Positions 38,145 through 48,045 of a stretch of 64,000 nucleotides of DNA are shown in pieces (position 1 is the stretch's first letter; each line of letters opens with the position of its first letter). This DNA is from Robbsia andropogonis (GTDB taxonomy: Bacteria; Pseudomonadota; Gammaproteobacteria; Burkholderiales; Burkholderiaceae): positions 1 to 64,000 of the forward strand of contig NZ_LAQU01000001.1 in the NCBI RefSeq assembly GCF_000970345.1, in the 5' to 3' direction. The notes under the pieces are model-generated. The model saw nothing but the letters and a program-made list of their open reading frames with translations. It was not told the DNA's origin and did no database searches. Both the position numbers and the translations under genes were made by a program.

Positions 38145-39233
38145 GTGAAAAGATTGAAGTTAGCTGTAGCGCTGGCGGCGAGTGCCTGGGCATCGATGTC
38201 TTACGCGCAATCGAACGTCACCTTGTATGGCATCATCGACGCCGCCATCCAGGTGGGGCGTACTGGAGGAACAACCACAACGCGGCTGGATTCAAGTGGC
38301 GTCGCGCCATCTCGCTGGGGCTTGCAGGGCAGCGAAGATCTGGGAGGTGGCTTGTCTGCGGTCTTCCGGCTGGAAAATGGCTTTAATACCAATAACGGGA
38401 CGATTGCCGGCAACGGTGCGGAATTCAATCGGGAAGCGTGGGTCGGCTTACGGGGGAAATTCGGTCAGGTGCAGTTGGGCAACAACTACACCCCGCTTTT
38501 CACTACCTACGTAAACTATTCGATGGGGGAGCTGAATACCCTTGGATGGGGTAATGCCACCAATAATTTTGCGTTTGTACCCTCTGCCAGAACTGCAAAC
38601 TCGGTGCGCTTCGTTAGCGCACCGATTGGTGGGGCATTGGTGAGGTTGCTGTACGCGCGTGGCACAAATGGCACCGCCGGCCAACCGCCCTCGCTAGGCG
38701 ATACCTTGTCTGCCGGCGTCAATTACGTACATGGCAATTTTTCAGCAGACGCGGACTATCTGCAGCAGCGCTTTGCACAAACCGCCGTTGTGACCCAGAA
38801 CAGCCCGGTGGCAACCGGACGTTACTATCTTTTCGCGGCGTCTTACGACTGGGGACGCGTCAAGGCGGCCGCGCTGTATCAAATGCACCGCAATGCCACT
38901 GGCGTCACCGCGGCAGTCAATAGCACCTATGCAAATCCCAACCACGATTTCTACGAGGTTAATTTCCTTGTCCGAGATATAGCCCATGGGACGGTTTTGG
39001 TCAGCGTGGGACAGTATCGCCTGAGCGCTGGGAGTAGCGGTGATGCCTCATCCTATGCGGTGCGTTATGACTATCGTCTGTCGAGGCGAACCGGCCTATA
39101 CGCAGGGGTTTCCGAAATTCGCAATCACAGTGCCGCTACGTTCTCTATGAATGACGCTTCCGGTGCAGGCATTCCCGTCAAGGCAGGTGGAAACTTGACC
39201 GCATTCATCGCGGGTATCGTGCATAAATTCTAA
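38145..39233 (+). CDS. Gram-negative porin (Burkholderiales trimeric type)
   Basis: Outer membrane general porin (porin_4) of 362 residues. A signal peptide (KRLKLAVALAASAWASMSYA) is cleaved before QSNVTLYGIIDAAI, the standard first strand. Typical features follow: SRWGLQGSEDLGGGLSAVF near residue 62, RLENGFNTNNG, REAWVGLRGKFGQVQLGN, and a terminal Phe (GIVHKF) for BAM recognition. GTG at 38145 gives the normal signal; an in-frame GTG lies at 38133. Located next to the aromatic operon and sharing the half-site, it probably serves substrate uptake. Confidence 0.92.
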   Translation: MKRLKLAVALAASAWASMSYAQSNVTLYGIIDAAIQVGRTGGTTTTRLDSSGVAPSRWGLQGSEDLGGGLSAVFRLENGFNTNNGTIAGNGAEFNREAWVGLRGKFGQVQLGNNYTPLFTTYVNYSMGELNTLGWGNATNNFAFVPSARTANSVRFVSAPIGGALVRLLYARGTNGTAGQPPSLGDTLSAGVNYVHGNFSADADYLQQRFAQTAVVTQNSPVATGRYYLFAASYDWGRVKAAALYQMHRNATGVTAAVNSTYANPNHDFYEVNFLVRDIAHGTVLVSVGQYRLSAGSSGDASSYAVRYDYRLSRRTGLYAGVSEIRNHSAATFSMNDASGAGIPVKAGGNLTAFIAGIVHKF

Positions 39234-39257
39234 GCGTTATCCGGGGAGGTGCGTGCA

Positions 39258-39563
39258 ATGCTGAACACGAACCTGCTTCGATGCTTTTTAGCGGTTTTGG
39301 AGCATCGCACAATGACCTCCGCGGCACTGGCGTTATGCATCACCCAGCCAGCACTATCAAAGAGTTTGAGTCGCCTCGAGAGCGAACTCGGTGTACCCCT
39401 TTTTTATCGCACTCCTGATGGGACGGTCCCGACACAGTTCGGTATCACGCTCGCCAATCGTGCGCGATTTATCGAACTGGAGTCACAACGTGCGCGCGCG
39501 GAACTAAAGTCACTACAAGAAGGGGGCGTTGGCTGGCAGACCATTGGGACCGGGCCACGCTAA
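39258..39563 (+). pseudogene. Truncated LysR-family regulator (DNA-binding part only)
   Basis: A 101-codon frame coding for the LysR winged HTH (LLRCFLAVLEHRTMTSAALA, then ITQPALSKSLSRLESELGVP) and the linker helix. The frame stops right where the effector-binding domain should begin (TIGTGPR then TAA). ATG at 39258 has GGGGAGG eight bases upstream, so the piece may still be made. LysR proteins are about 300 residues, so two thirds is missing, apparently by deletion at the island edge next to holC. A remnant of the operon's former regulator is one possibility. Confidence 0.75.
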
Positions 39564-39621
39564 ATAGAAGGGAAGGCCCACCGGCTTTCGGCGTCGCCCT
39601 TTCCCGCCATCCGCCAACGAA

Positions 39622-40035
39622 TCACGCGGCGACGTGATTGGTCAACGGGTAGCCACGGTCACGATAGAAGCGGTATCGATCACGGCCGGCGGTCACGGCT
39701 TCCGGCGCCGCACCCACGATCTCCAGCAAGCGCTCGAAACGCGCGAAGTCATCGGGCACGGCCGCACCCAAATTCACGAGCACTGCATGATGTGGTGCCC
39801 TGGCAGGCTCCGTGCTCAACACCACCGGCGTCTGCGCCGCCAGTGGACTGTCCACGCCACAATGTGGAATGAAGTCCAATGGCGAGAACGTCCACAAGGC
39901 CGTATCAAACGCCGCCAGCGTGCCCGGCTCCGCTACGACGACAATCTGTTGACCGGCCCCGTACGCCTTGCGCACCAGCCGACAGGCATAGCCAATCTGG
40001 TCCGGCACCCCGGTGTGAAAATCGATACGCGTCAT
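39622..40035 (-). CDS. holC: DNA polymerase III chi subunit
   Basis: Clamp-loader accessory subunit of 137 residues that links the psi subunit to SSB. Family signatures MTRIDFHTGVPDQIGYACRL, RKAYGAGQQIVVVAEP and LWTFSPLDFIPH are present. The tail DRYRFYRDRGYPLTNHVAA, including the YRFYRDRGYP motif, is typical of Burkholderia HolC. It follows pepA on the same strand by 64 bp, the conserved pepA-holC pair. This marks the return from the accessory region to core genome. Confidence 0.93.
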   Translation of the reverse strand: MTRIDFHTGVPDQIGYACRLVRKAYGAGQQIVVVAEPGTLAAFDTALWTFSPLDFIPHCGVDSPLAAQTPVVLSTEPARAPHHAVLVNLGAAVPDDFARFERLLEIVGAAPEAVTAGRDRYRFYRDRGYPLTNHVAA

Positions 40036-40099
40036 AAGCCGGCCCCGACGATGTACGCGCGGCGGTGGTTACGGAGACGTTCCGCGAACAACATGGCGC

Positions 40100-41773
40100 T
40101 CAGGCCGCGCTCGCGGCCTTGACGGCGGGCTTGCGCCCAGGCGCCTTGCGCGCCGCCGGTCCGGCGCCGGTGACACGCGTGGTGCCAGCTTTCCGGGCAG
40201 CGGGCTTGCCTGCTTTCGCCGCCTCGTCCACCAACGTGGTTGCGGGTCCGTCCGCCCGTTCGCACAGGAATTGCACCAGTAGCGGAACCGGACGGCCAGT
40301 CGCGCCCTTTGCCGCACCGCTCTTCCATGCCGTACCGGCAATATCCAGATGCGCCCATGGATACGCCTTCGCGAAGCGTGCCAGGAAGCATGCCGCCGTC
40401 ACGCTGCCGGCAGGACGGCCGCCGATATTCGCCATGTCCGCGAAATTCGACTTCAACTGGTCCTGGTAGGCATCGTCGAGCGGCATCCGCCATGCGGCGT
40501 CCGCGGCGATCTTGGACGCGTCCAGCAATTGCGCCGCCAGCGCGTCGTCGGTCGCGTACAGGCCGGAGTTGTGGTGGCCGAGTGCGATGATGCAGGCACC
40601 CGTCAGCGTGGCGATGTCGACCACGGCGGCCGGCTTGAAGCGCTCGGCGTAGGTCAGCGCATCGCACAGGATCAAGCGCCCTTCGGCGTCTGTGTTCAAC
40701 ACCTCGATCGTCTGACCCGACATGCTGGTGACGATGTCACCCGGCTTCAGCGCATTGCCACCGGGCATGTTCTCGCAGGTCGGAATGATGCCGACGACAT
40801 TCAGCTTCAGCTTCATCTCGGCAACGGCGCGCATCGTGCCAAGCACGGTGCCGGCACCGCACATGTCGTATTTCATCTCGTCCATCGCCTCGCCCGGCTT
40901 CAACGAGATGCCGCCCGTATCGAACGTGATCCCCTTCCCCACCAGCACCACTGGGGCATCCTTCGCACCGCCGCCGTTATGACGAAGCACGATGAATTGT
41001 GGCGGCTCGACGGACGCCTTGGCCACGGACAGGAACGAACCCATGCGCAGCGCCTCGATCTGCTTGCGCTCCAGCACCTCGACCTTCAGCTTCCAATCGT
41101 GCGCCAGCTTGCGCGCGGTGTCGGCCAGAAAGCGCGGCGTGCAGAAATTCGGGGCTTCATTGCCGAGATCGCGAGTCAGGTCCATCCCGTTAGACAACGC
41201 CACACCCGCCTGGAGCGCCGTCCTCAGGGTCTTGTCCTCACCGGCGTTGACGCTGAACAGCACTTTCTTAAGCGTTCGCGCGGGGGGTGCGTCGGCACGC
41301 GACCGACGACCGGCAAAGCGATAGCTGGCCTCGCGCAGGCTGACGATCGCCGTGCGCAGCGCCCATGCCGCGTCGCGCTCCGGCACGGGCAGTTGCGCCA
41401 GCGTGTGCAAGACGTGCGCGGCCTTGGCCGACGCCAAGGCACGGCCGACGGCGCGGGTCGCCTCCAAATAGGCTTTGGCGCCAAAGGCGTCCGGCTTGCC
41501 AAGGCCCACCGCCAGCACGCGCGGCGCGGGCCCCTCGGCGTCGCAGTGCAACAGCAACGTCGCACCGACGCGGCCTTCCATGTCCCCGGTCTTCAGCAAG
41601 CGCGCCAACAGGCCGTCAGTCGCGGCATCGACATACGCGGCGGCTGGGCTCAAAGCAGCATGACCGGTCGCCTCGAATACGCCGACCACGATACAATCGG
41701 TCTTTGTACCCGTAACGCCGTCGGCGGTGCCGGCCGTCTTGGTCCATCCGAAGGCTTTTATGCTAAAGTCCAT
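40100..41773 (-). CDS. pepA: Leucyl aminopeptidase (M17)
   Basis: Cytosolic hexameric two-metal aminopeptidase of 557 residues. The C-terminal catalytic domain has [20 protein letters not shown] (metal Lys and Asp), [13 protein letters not shown], and the M17 signature [18 protein letters not shown]. Burkholderia PepA is usually about 500 residues; here the normal end ([12 protein letters not shown]) is followed by about 45 residues rich in Ala, Lys, Arg, Gly and Pro ([18 protein letters not shown]). Start at 41773 ([10 protein letters not shown]) has AGGA upstream; an ATG three codons earlier has no usable spacing. It is divergent from lptF. Confidence 0.93.
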   Translation of the reverse strand: MDFSIKAFGWTKTAGTADGVTGTKTDCIVVGVFEATGHAALSPAAAYVDAATDGLLARLLKTGDMEGRVGATLLLHCDAEGPAPRVLAVGLGKPDAFGAKAYLEATRAVGRALASAKAAHVLHTLAQLPVPERDAAWALRTAIVSLREASYRFAGRRSRADAPPARTLKKVLFSVNAGEDKTLRTALQAGVALSNGMDLTRDLGNEAPNFCTPRFLADTARKLAHDWKLKVEVLERKQIEALRMGSFLSVAKASVEPPQFIVLRHNGGGAKDAPVVLVGKGITFDTGGISLKPGEAMDEMKYDMCGAGTVLGTMRAVAEMKLKLNVVGIIPTCENMPGGNALKPGDIVTSMSGQTIEVLNTDAEGRLILCDALTYAERFKPAAVVDIATLTGACIIALGHHNSGLYATDDALAAQLLDASKIAADAAWRMPLDDAYQDQLKSNFADMANIGGRPAGSVTAACFLARFAKAYPWAHLDIAGTAWKSGAAKGATGRPVPLLVQFLCERADGPATTLVDEAAKAGKPAARKAGTTRVTGAGPAARKAPGRKPAVKAASAA

Positions 41774-42012
41774 CGCGCTCATTCCTGGTGACAGTTCAAG
41801 CGCGATTATCCGCTATTTTCCGCCTAACGGCAGCGAGCGGCAGTTGAACGTGTTCCAGGCCTGCGCGTCATGCTCCCCTGACGCGGTGTACGGAACCCGC
41901 TAACGTGATGCGTGTAATGCGTCGAAACAAGTCCGCCAGCGCTATCAGGACCTCCTTCGCGCTATCCTGCTGAGCGGATCGCGTGTTTCCGGCGCTCTCT
42001 CATTCTGACAAC

Positions 42013-43101
42013 ATGATTTTTCAACGTTCACTGCAGCGTGAACTCGCGGCAACCGCCGGCGCCGTCTTCATGGTGCTGGTGACCATCATGCTGACGACAA
42101 TGATGATCCGGGTGATCGGATCGGCCGCCGTCGGCAAGATCGACCCTCACGACGTCCTGGTATTGATCGGCCTGACAATGGTCGGCTACCTCGCCGTGAT
42201 GATGATCGTCACCCTTTTCGTCTCCATCCTGGTCGTGCTGACGCGCTGGTATCGGGATTCCGAGATGGTTGTGTGGCAGGCATCCGGACTGAGCCTGACG
42301 GCACTGATACCGCCGGTCGCGATGTTCTCGGCGCCGATCATCGTTGCCATTGCGTTTTGCTCCTTGGTGGCGTGGCCCTGGGCCAGTAACGAGCAACAGA
42401 AGATTACCGCGCGCTTCCAGCAGCGCGACGATCTCTCGTTGATCCTGGCCGGACAGTTTCGCGAGTCGGCCACCAATCACCGGGTGTTTTTCGTCGAAAA
42501 ACTCTCCGCCGATCAAGCCCAGGTGCAGAACGTCTTCGTCACCAGCACCGAGAACGGAAAATTGTTCGTCGTCGTGTCGAAGCAAGGACAGATCGAGACC
42601 CAACCGAACGGCGATCGCTTTGTCGTCCTGGAAAATGGCCGCCGATACGACGGCGAGCCCGGACATGCCAATTTCCGCGTAGTCGAGTTCAAACGCTACG
42701 GGGTAAAAATGGACGACAAACCGACCGTGGACACGCAATCCACGCGCGGCACGCCGTCGTTGGCGCTTCTGCAAAACCCCTCGCCGGATAACTTGGCAGA
42801 ACTGGCCTGGCGGCTTGGGTTGCCGATGACCGGCATCACCCTGATGCTGCTTGCCATCCCGCTGGCCTATCAGAATCCGCGGCGCGGGCGCACCATTAAT
42901 ATGGTGTTCGCCGTTCTCGTGTACCTGACGTACTCGAACCTGCAGAACCTGATGCAAAACTGGATAGAGCAGCGCAAGATCTCGTTCGCATTCGGCCTGC
43001 TGGCACTCCATATCATCGTGGCTTGCCTGGCCTCCTTCCTGTTGTGGCGCCGGATTCAAAACCGCCCCCTCTTCACTCTTCGGCTGCGGCGGGCAAAATA
43101 A
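42013..43101 (+). CDS. lptF: LPS export ABC transporter permease LptF
   Basis: Inner membrane subunit of LptB2FG, which extracts lipopolysaccharide and drives it across the periplasm. The 362-residue product has three N-terminal helices (residues about 12-115), a periplasmic jellyroll (about 130-265) and three C-terminal helices. Conserved MIFQRSLQRELAATAGAVFM start and LTRWYRDSEMVVWQASGLS coupling-helix region (about residues 77-95). The frame is open 10 codons upstream but the family starts at 42013. It abuts lptG with no spacer. Confidence 0.95.
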   Translation: MIFQRSLQRELAATAGAVFMVLVTIMLTTMMIRVIGSAAVGKIDPHDVLVLIGLTMVGYLAVMMIVTLFVSILVVLTRWYRDSEMVVWQASGLSLTALIPPVAMFSAPIIVAIAFCSLVAWPWASNEQQKITARFQQRDDLSLILAGQFRESATNHRVFFVEKLSADQAQVQNVFVTSTENGKLFVVVSKQGQIETQPNGDRFVVLENGRRYDGEPGHANFRVVEFKRYGVKMDDKPTVDTQSTRGTPSLALLQNPSPDNLAELAWRLGLPMTGITLMLLAIPLAYQNPRRGRTINMVFAVLVYLTYSNLQNLMQNWIEQRKISFAFGLLALHIIVACLASFLLWRRIQNRPLFTLRLRRAK

Positions 43102-44268
43102 ATGTTACGTACCTACGAACGATACATCGGGAAGCAGATCTACCTGACCTTTGTTTTCATCCTGTTCGCGTTTTCAGGGCTGTTCTTCTTTTTTGACTTG
43201 ATCAGCCAACTTGATTCGGTCGGCAAGGGAAATTACAGTTTTGCGTATGCGATGCTGACGGTTGCGTTGCAGCAGCCGTCGCATTTCTACGAGATTATCC
43301 CGGTCGCGGTCCTGATCAGCGCCATTTATGTCTTAGCCCAGATGGCAGGAACGTCCGAATTCACCATCTTGCGCGCCGCCGGACTATCGCCGCGTCGCGC
43401 GCTCGGCACGCTGATGAAGATCGGTGTACCGCTGCTCCTGGTCACGTTCGTGATAGGGGAATTCGTCGGCCCCTACGCCAATCAATTGGCCGAGCAAGTT
43501 CGTTTGGGTGCGCTGGGCTCGTCGGTCTCATCCGGCTTCAAATCGGGCGTCTGGCTGAAGGACACGGTGACGGCCAATACGAAGGGCGCGGCGAACGACC
43601 AGGCCAGCGTCACGCGTTTCGTCAATGTTGGCAAATTGAATTCGGATTCATCGATCAGCGCGGTCAAGATCTATGAATTCGACTCGCAATACCGGCTGAA
43701 CAGCATCCGCGAGGCAAAGAGCGGGACGTTCGTTCCGCCAAACCAATGGCAGCTGCATGACGTAACGGAAATGGACCTGCAACGGCTCACGGATGAGCCA
43801 GTGGCGGATCTGAATTCCCTCGATCCACTGTACCGGGCGACCGAGAAGGTGCAGCCAGAAATGTTGATGCGCTCCGAACTGACGCCGCGCATTCTGGCGG
43901 TGCTGCTGGTACCGCCAGACCAGATGTCGATTTATGCGCTATCGTCGTATATCAGCCATTTGCGCGAAAACAGCCAGGATGCCCAGCGCTACCTTACCGC
44001 ACTATGGCGGAAAATCTTCTATCCGTTCGCGGTATTCGTGATGCTAACGCTGTCCCTGCCCTTTGCCTATCTGCACAGCCGTGCCGGTGTCGTCGGGATG
44101 AAGGTTTTCGGCGGCATCATGCTGGGTATGAGCTTCCAGTTGATCAACACGCTGTTCTCCCATATCGGCAACCTGAATACCTGGCCGGCGCCTCTGACGG
44201 CGGCGCTGCCCTCGCTGATCTATTTGGTGATGGGGATGGTCGGCCTTAAATGGATGAATCGAAACTGA
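43102..44268 (+). CDS. lptG: LPS export ABC transporter permease LptG
   Basis: Second permease of the LptB2FG exporter, 388 residues with the same 3+3 helix layout around a periplasmic jellyroll. The N-terminus MLRTYERYIGKQIYLTFVFI and coupling helix AGTSEFTILRAAGLSPRRAL (about residues 92-111) are diagnostic. The ATG directly follows the lptF stop, and the gene's TGA overlaps the ATG of the chelatase gene. Confidence 0.95.
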   Translation: MLRTYERYIGKQIYLTFVFILFAFSGLFFFFDLISQLDSVGKGNYSFAYAMLTVALQQPSHFYEIIPVAVLISAIYVLAQMAGTSEFTILRAAGLSPRRALGTLMKIGVPLLLVTFVIGEFVGPYANQLAEQVRLGALGSSVSSGFKSGVWLKDTVTANTKGAANDQASVTRFVNVGKLNSDSSISAVKIYEFDSQYRLNSIREAKSGTFVPPNQWQLHDVTEMDLQRLTDEPVADLNSLDPLYRATEKVQPEMLMRSELTPRILAVLLVPPDQMSIYALSSYISHLRENSQDAQRYLTALWRKIFYPFAVFVMLTLSLPFAYLHSRAGVVGMKVFGGIMLGMSFQLINTLFSHIGNLNTWPAPLTAALPSLIYLVMGMVGLKWMNRN

Positions 44269-44633
44269 TGTCACGCCCCGGTATCATCTTGTTTGGTCAT
44301 GGCGCACGCGACCCGCGTTGGGCGGTGCCTTTCGAGCGCCTGGCGCAGCGGTTGCGCGGCGTGCCCGATGCACCACCGGTATCACTGGCCTTTCTGGAAT
44401 TGATGTCTCCGGATTTGGGGGGCGCGATTGACGCACTGGTCGCCGAAGGGTGCGATACGATCAAGGTCGTGCCGGTGTTTTTCGGCCAGGGCGCCCATTT
44501 ACGTCGGGATTTGCCCGTGCTGCTGGATCAATGCAGACTGACGCGGCCCAACGTGACCCTCCTCTGCACCCAGGCGGCAGGCGAGGATGACGCGGTGCTG
44601 GACGCGCTCGCAGCATACGCGCTACGGGCGTAG
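44268..44633 (+). CDS. CbiX/SirB-type sirohydrochlorin chelatase-like protein
   Basis: Short (121-residue) single-domain CbiX-family protein, predicted to insert Fe2+ (or Co2+) into sirohydrochlorin. GIILFGHGARDPRWAVPFER carries the N-terminal metal His, and VVPVFFGQGAHLRRDLPVLL the second. The ATG overlaps the lptG stop (TGATG), so it is translationally coupled to lptF-lptG. It converges with cobA, whose product makes precorrin-2 upstream in the siroheme path, so both may supply the sulfite reductase encoded nearby. A separate precorrin-2 dehydrogenase is not in the window. Confidence 0.82.
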   Translation: MSRPGIILFGHGARDPRWAVPFERLAQRLRGVPDAPPVSLAFLELMSPDLGGAIDALVAEGCDTIKVVPVFFGQGAHLRRDLPVLLDQCRLTRPNVTLLCTQAAGEDDAVLDALAAYALRA

Positions 44634-44684
44634 CGAGGGTATGTGCGCGCCGCCTCGCAATCGCCTGGCCGCCGGCACCCGCGC

Positions 44685-45476
44685 TTAGGCAGCCACGCCC
44701 TGTTCGTGTTTGGACGCAGCCGATGCTTCGGCTGAAGCCGGCGCCTCGGCCCGTATCGCCCTCTGCCGAAACGCGTCGCCAATCAGCAATGTACAGGGCT
44801 GCGACGCGTCGAACCAATCAGCCAGCGCGCCGTCCGCCAGCGCGCGGAGGGTGACGGTAATGCTACGCTCGCGGTTCGTCGAGCACGCTTCAACCACGAC
44901 CGCTGGCGTGGCGGCATCTCGCCCCGCTTCGATCATTTCCCGTGCGATGTCCGGGGCCTGATCCCGACCCATGTAATACACTAGCGAATCCGCATCGGCA
45001 CGACGTTGGATCTCATCCGAATCGGCGGCACGGCTGCGCGTGGCCAACACCACGCTGCGGGCGACGCCGCGCAACGTCAGCGAACGCTTCAGGCTGGCTG
45101 CGCTGGCCAGTGACGCGGTTACACCCGGCACGACGTCATAATCGATACCGGCGGCCTCAAGCGCCCGCATTTCCTCATCGGCGCGACCAAACAGCATGGG
45201 GTCGCCGCCTTTCAGCCGCACGACCACTTGCTCGTCATCCTGCGCTTGTGCCGCATCCACCAACTGCTTGTTGATGAAATGCTGCGCACTCGAATGCCTG
45301 CCGCAGCGTTTGCCGACGGCGATCAGACGCGCATTCGGTGCGAGTGCCAGCATGTCCGGTTCGACCAACGCGTCATGCAGCACCACAGACGCACGCGCCA
45401 GCAAGCGCGCACCCCGGACCGTAATCAAGTCGGCAGCGCCTGGTCCCGCACCAATCAGATAAACCTTTGCTGTCAT
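44685..45476 (-). CDS. cobA: Uroporphyrinogen-III C-methyltransferase
   Basis: SAM-dependent methyltransferase of 263 residues that makes precorrin-2 for siroheme. The P-loop-like VYLIGAGPGAADLITVRGAR (residues 4-23) and the second SUMT motif VVRLKGGDPMLFGRADEEM (about residue 83) are clear. A short Ala/Glu/Ser-rich tail follows. This is the single-domain form, not the CysG fusion. ATG at 45476 is preceded by GGGGGAAAAG. It is the last gene of the minus-strand cys cluster, making cofactor for CysI. Confidence 0.92.
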   Translation of the reverse strand: MTAKVYLIGAGPGAADLITVRGARLLARASVVLHDALVEPDMLALAPNARLIAVGKRCGRHSSAQHFINKQLVDAAQAQDDEQVVVRLKGGDPMLFGRADEEMRALEAAGIDYDVVPGVTASLASAASLKRSLTLRGVARSVVLATRSRAADSDEIQRRADADSLVYYMGRDQAPDIAREMIEAGRDAATPAVVVEACSTNRERSITVTLRALADGALADWFDASQPCTLLIGDAFRQRAIRAEAPASAEASAASKHEQGVAA

Positions 45477-45611
45477 CTTTTCCCCCTGCCGGGGATCCTT
45501 TGCCGCATTACGCCGCCCATGTTCCCGGACGATGCGTGTGGATTGCATGCCGCCTTGCCTCTATACACCGCGTCGCACTTCCACATTCAAAGGGTCCGGG
45601 CAGCGAGGCAA

Positions 45612-47018
45612 TCAGGCACTGTATTGCCGAATCATTCCGGCAGCAACCGTATGATACGTCGCTTCGTCAATCAACACGAACGCTCCCGTCGCCGGATTGC
45701 TGTCGTAGGTATCACAGACGATCGGTTTTTGCAGATTCAACGAGATCGCGCCGATATCATTCATCTTCACCGTGACCGCGGCGCCGCTATTGTCCGAAAG
45801 GGTATGGTCCAAGGTATGGACATCGAGCGTATGCTTGACCGCCGACACGCGTGCGAATACGGTTGCCGTCGTGTGCTTCAGCAGATACTTGCGCAGCGGC
45901 GACAATGGTTCCTCCCCCAGCCAGCAGATATCGGCCTCGAGCTTGCGCGCGACAATACCGCTGCCCTGCTGTTGCGCCGCATCCGCCGTGCTCGACGCCT
46001 CCACGAACATGTCGCCGCGCGACACGTCGACATCGGCGGTCAGCCGGACCGTGACACATTGCCCGGCATGCGCCTGCCGTACCGCCGCCGTACCGCCCGG
46101 CACCGGTGCGATCAATTCGGCGATCTCGGCCTCGATGCCCCCCGGCAACACGCGAACCTTTTGCCCGACGCTCAGCCCCCCGGATTCAATTCGCCCCATA
46201 TAGCCGCGGAAGTCATCCGCTTGGGAACCGTCTTGCCGCGCAACCCATTGCACCGGGAAACGCAATGCGCCAAGCCGTTGCGCCACCGGCAGTAGTTCGA
46301 GCGTCGACAACAGCGGACCATCGCCATACCACGGCATCTGTTCACTCGGGGTCACGACGTTGTCGCCCTTCAATGCCGATACCGGGACAAATCGCACGTT
46401 CCGCAGGCCGAGGCGCCGTGCCAGCGCGGCGTAGGCTTCCCGGATCTTGTCGAAGACACTTTCGCTATAGTCAACGAGATCCATCTTGTTGACAGCGACG
46501 ATCACGTGCTGGATGCCGAGTAACTTGACAATCGCGCTATGTCGCTTGGTCTGGGCCAGCAAGGTGGTCGTGTCGCCATCGAATGTCACGCGCGTGGCAT
46601 CGATCAGGACAATGGCCGCGTGGGCCGTAGACGCGCCCGTGACCATGTTGCGCGTGTATTGTTCGTGCCCCGGCGTATCGGCAATGATGAACTTGCGACG
46701 ACCAGTCGCAAAATAGCGGTAAGCGACATCGATCGTAATGCCTTGCTCGCGCTCAGCCTCCAGGCCGTCCGTCAGTTGCGCGAGGTCGATTTCGTCGCCG
46801 ACCGTCCGCTTGTTCTTCGCGCGGGCCAGCGCACCGAGCTGATCGCTCAGCACCGCGCGGCTGTCGTACAGCAGCCGGCCGATCAACGTGCTCTTGCCGT
46901 CGTCGACGCTGCCGGCGGTGATGAAGCGTAATACGCCAAGGTCGGCCACCGGGCCGTCGCTTGCGTGTGACAGGCCCGCATTCGCCGGATGCCCGGCGTT
47001 GAGAGATGGTGTGCTCAT
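45612..47018 (-). CDS. cysN: Sulfate adenylyltransferase subunit 1 (GTPase)
   Basis: Large subunit of ATP sulfurylase; GTP hydrolysis drives APS formation by CysD. The 468-residue elongation-factor-like protein has G1 TAGSVDDGKSTLIGRLL (about residue 35), G3 DTPGHEQYTRNM, and G4 NKMDLVDY, followed by two beta-barrel domains. No APS kinase (CysC) domain is fused. The frame runs far upstream into cysD, but ATG at 47018 gives the family start (MSTPSLNAGH) 16 bp after the cysD stop. Confidence 0.94.
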   Translation of the reverse strand: MSTPSLNAGHPANAGLSHASDGPVADLGVLRFITAGSVDDGKSTLIGRLLYDSRAVLSDQLGALARAKNKRTVGDEIDLAQLTDGLEAEREQGITIDVAYRYFATGRRKFIIADTPGHEQYTRNMVTGASTAHAAIVLIDATRVTFDGDTTTLLAQTKRHSAIVKLLGIQHVIVAVNKMDLVDYSESVFDKIREAYAALARRLGLRNVRFVPVSALKGDNVVTPSEQMPWYGDGPLLSTLELLPVAQRLGALRFPVQWVARQDGSQADDFRGYMGRIESGGLSVGQKVRVLPGGIEAEIAELIAPVPGGTAAVRQAHAGQCVTVRLTADVDVSRGDMFVEASSTADAAQQQGSGIVARKLEADICWLGEEPLSPLRKYLLKHTTATVFARVSAVKHTLDVHTLDHTLSDNSGAAVTVKMNDIGAISLNLQKPIVCDTYDSNPATGAFVLIDEATYHTVAAGMIRQYSA

Positions 47019-47034
47019 AATCGGTCCGCCCCGC

Positions 47035-48030
47035 TCAGAAATAGCCTTGCTTCTTGCGTTGTTCCATTGCTGCCTCGGATGCCTGGTCGTCCATCCGCGT
47101 CGCCCCGCGCTCGGTGACATCGGCCACCGCCGTCTCGGCGACGATCGCCGCGACATCGGTCGCGTCGCTCGCCACAGGGCAAGTGCAGCTAATGTCGCCA
47201 ACGGTCCGGAAACGCACCAGCGCTTCCTCCGCGACCTCGCCATCGCGCGGCGGCGTCAGCCGGGTAACCGGTACGAGCAGGCCGTTGCGTCGTACGATTT
47301 CGCGCGTATGAGCGTAATAGATCGACGGCAACGCCAACCGTTCCCGTCCGATGTATTGCCAGACGTCCAGTTCCGTCCAGTTCGAGATCGGGAACACGCG
47401 CAAGTGCTCTCCCTGATGCAGCCGTGCGTTATACACACTCCACAACTCGGGGCGTTGCGCCTTCGGGTCCCATTGACCGAATTCGTCGCGGAACGAGAAG
47501 ATGCGTTCCTTCGCGCGTGCCTTCTCCTCATCACGACGGGCTCCGCCGATCAATGCGTCGAACTGGTGCGCCGCGATGGTTTCCAGCAGCGTGACCGCCT
47601 GTGCTCCGTTGCGCGAGTCCGTTTCACGCCGCAGACGCACCGTGCCACGGCGGATCGAATCCTCCACGTGCCCGACGATCAACTCGGCGCCCAGTTCGGC
47701 GACCCGCTGGTCGCGAAACGTGATCACTTCGTCGAAGTTGTGGCCGGTATCGATGTGCACCAGGGGGAAAGGCAGCGCCGTCTTGCGATTCGGACCGAGG
47801 CCAAATGCCTTCAATGCCAGATGCAGTACGACGACCGAATCCTTCCCCCCTGAAAACAGCAGCGCCGGCTTGCGGCACTCCGCTACCATCTCACGCAGGA
47901 TATGGATGGATTCGGCTTCGAGCCAATCCAGATGGTCCATGCCGCCCGCAGGCAGCGCGCCATCGGCTGGCACAGCGCTCACACCGGCGGCATCGCTATC
48001 CAAGTCAAAAGGGCTGTTCATGTTGCTCAT
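47035..48030 (-). CDS. cysD: Sulfate adenylyltransferase subunit 2
   Basis: Catalytic PP-loop subunit of ATP sulfurylase, 331 residues. HLDWLEAESIHILREMVAEC is followed by the PP-loop LLFSGGKDSVVVLHLAL (about residues 52-68), then KTALPFPLVHIDTGHNFDE, GGARRDEEKARAKERIFSFR and FPISNWTELDVWQYI. Of three close ATGs (48039, 48030, 48021) I chose 48030, placed just after GGAGG. The gene lies between cysH (15 bp) and cysN (16 bp). Confidence 0.94.
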   Translation of the reverse strand: MSNMNSPFDLDSDAAGVSAVPADGALPAGGMDHLDWLEAESIHILREMVAECRKPALLFSGGKDSVVVLHLALKAFGLGPNRKTALPFPLVHIDTGHNFDEVITFRDQRVAELGAELIVGHVEDSIRRGTVRLRRETDSRNGAQAVTLLETIAAHQFDALIGGARRDEEKARAKERIFSFRDEFGQWDPKAQRPELWSVYNARLHQGEHLRVFPISNWTELDVWQYIGRERLALPSIYYAHTREIVRRNGLLVPVTRLTPPRDGEVAEEALVRFRTVGDISCTCPVASDATDVAAIVAETAVADVTERGATRMDDQASEAAMEQRKKQGYF

Positions 48031-48045
48031 TGCCTCCAATCCATG

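Noticed and set aside
40349-41791. A 480-codon plus-strand frame opposite pepA
   Set aside because: The translation is Arg/His/Gln-rich without motifs; pepA on the minus strand has full M17 signatures.
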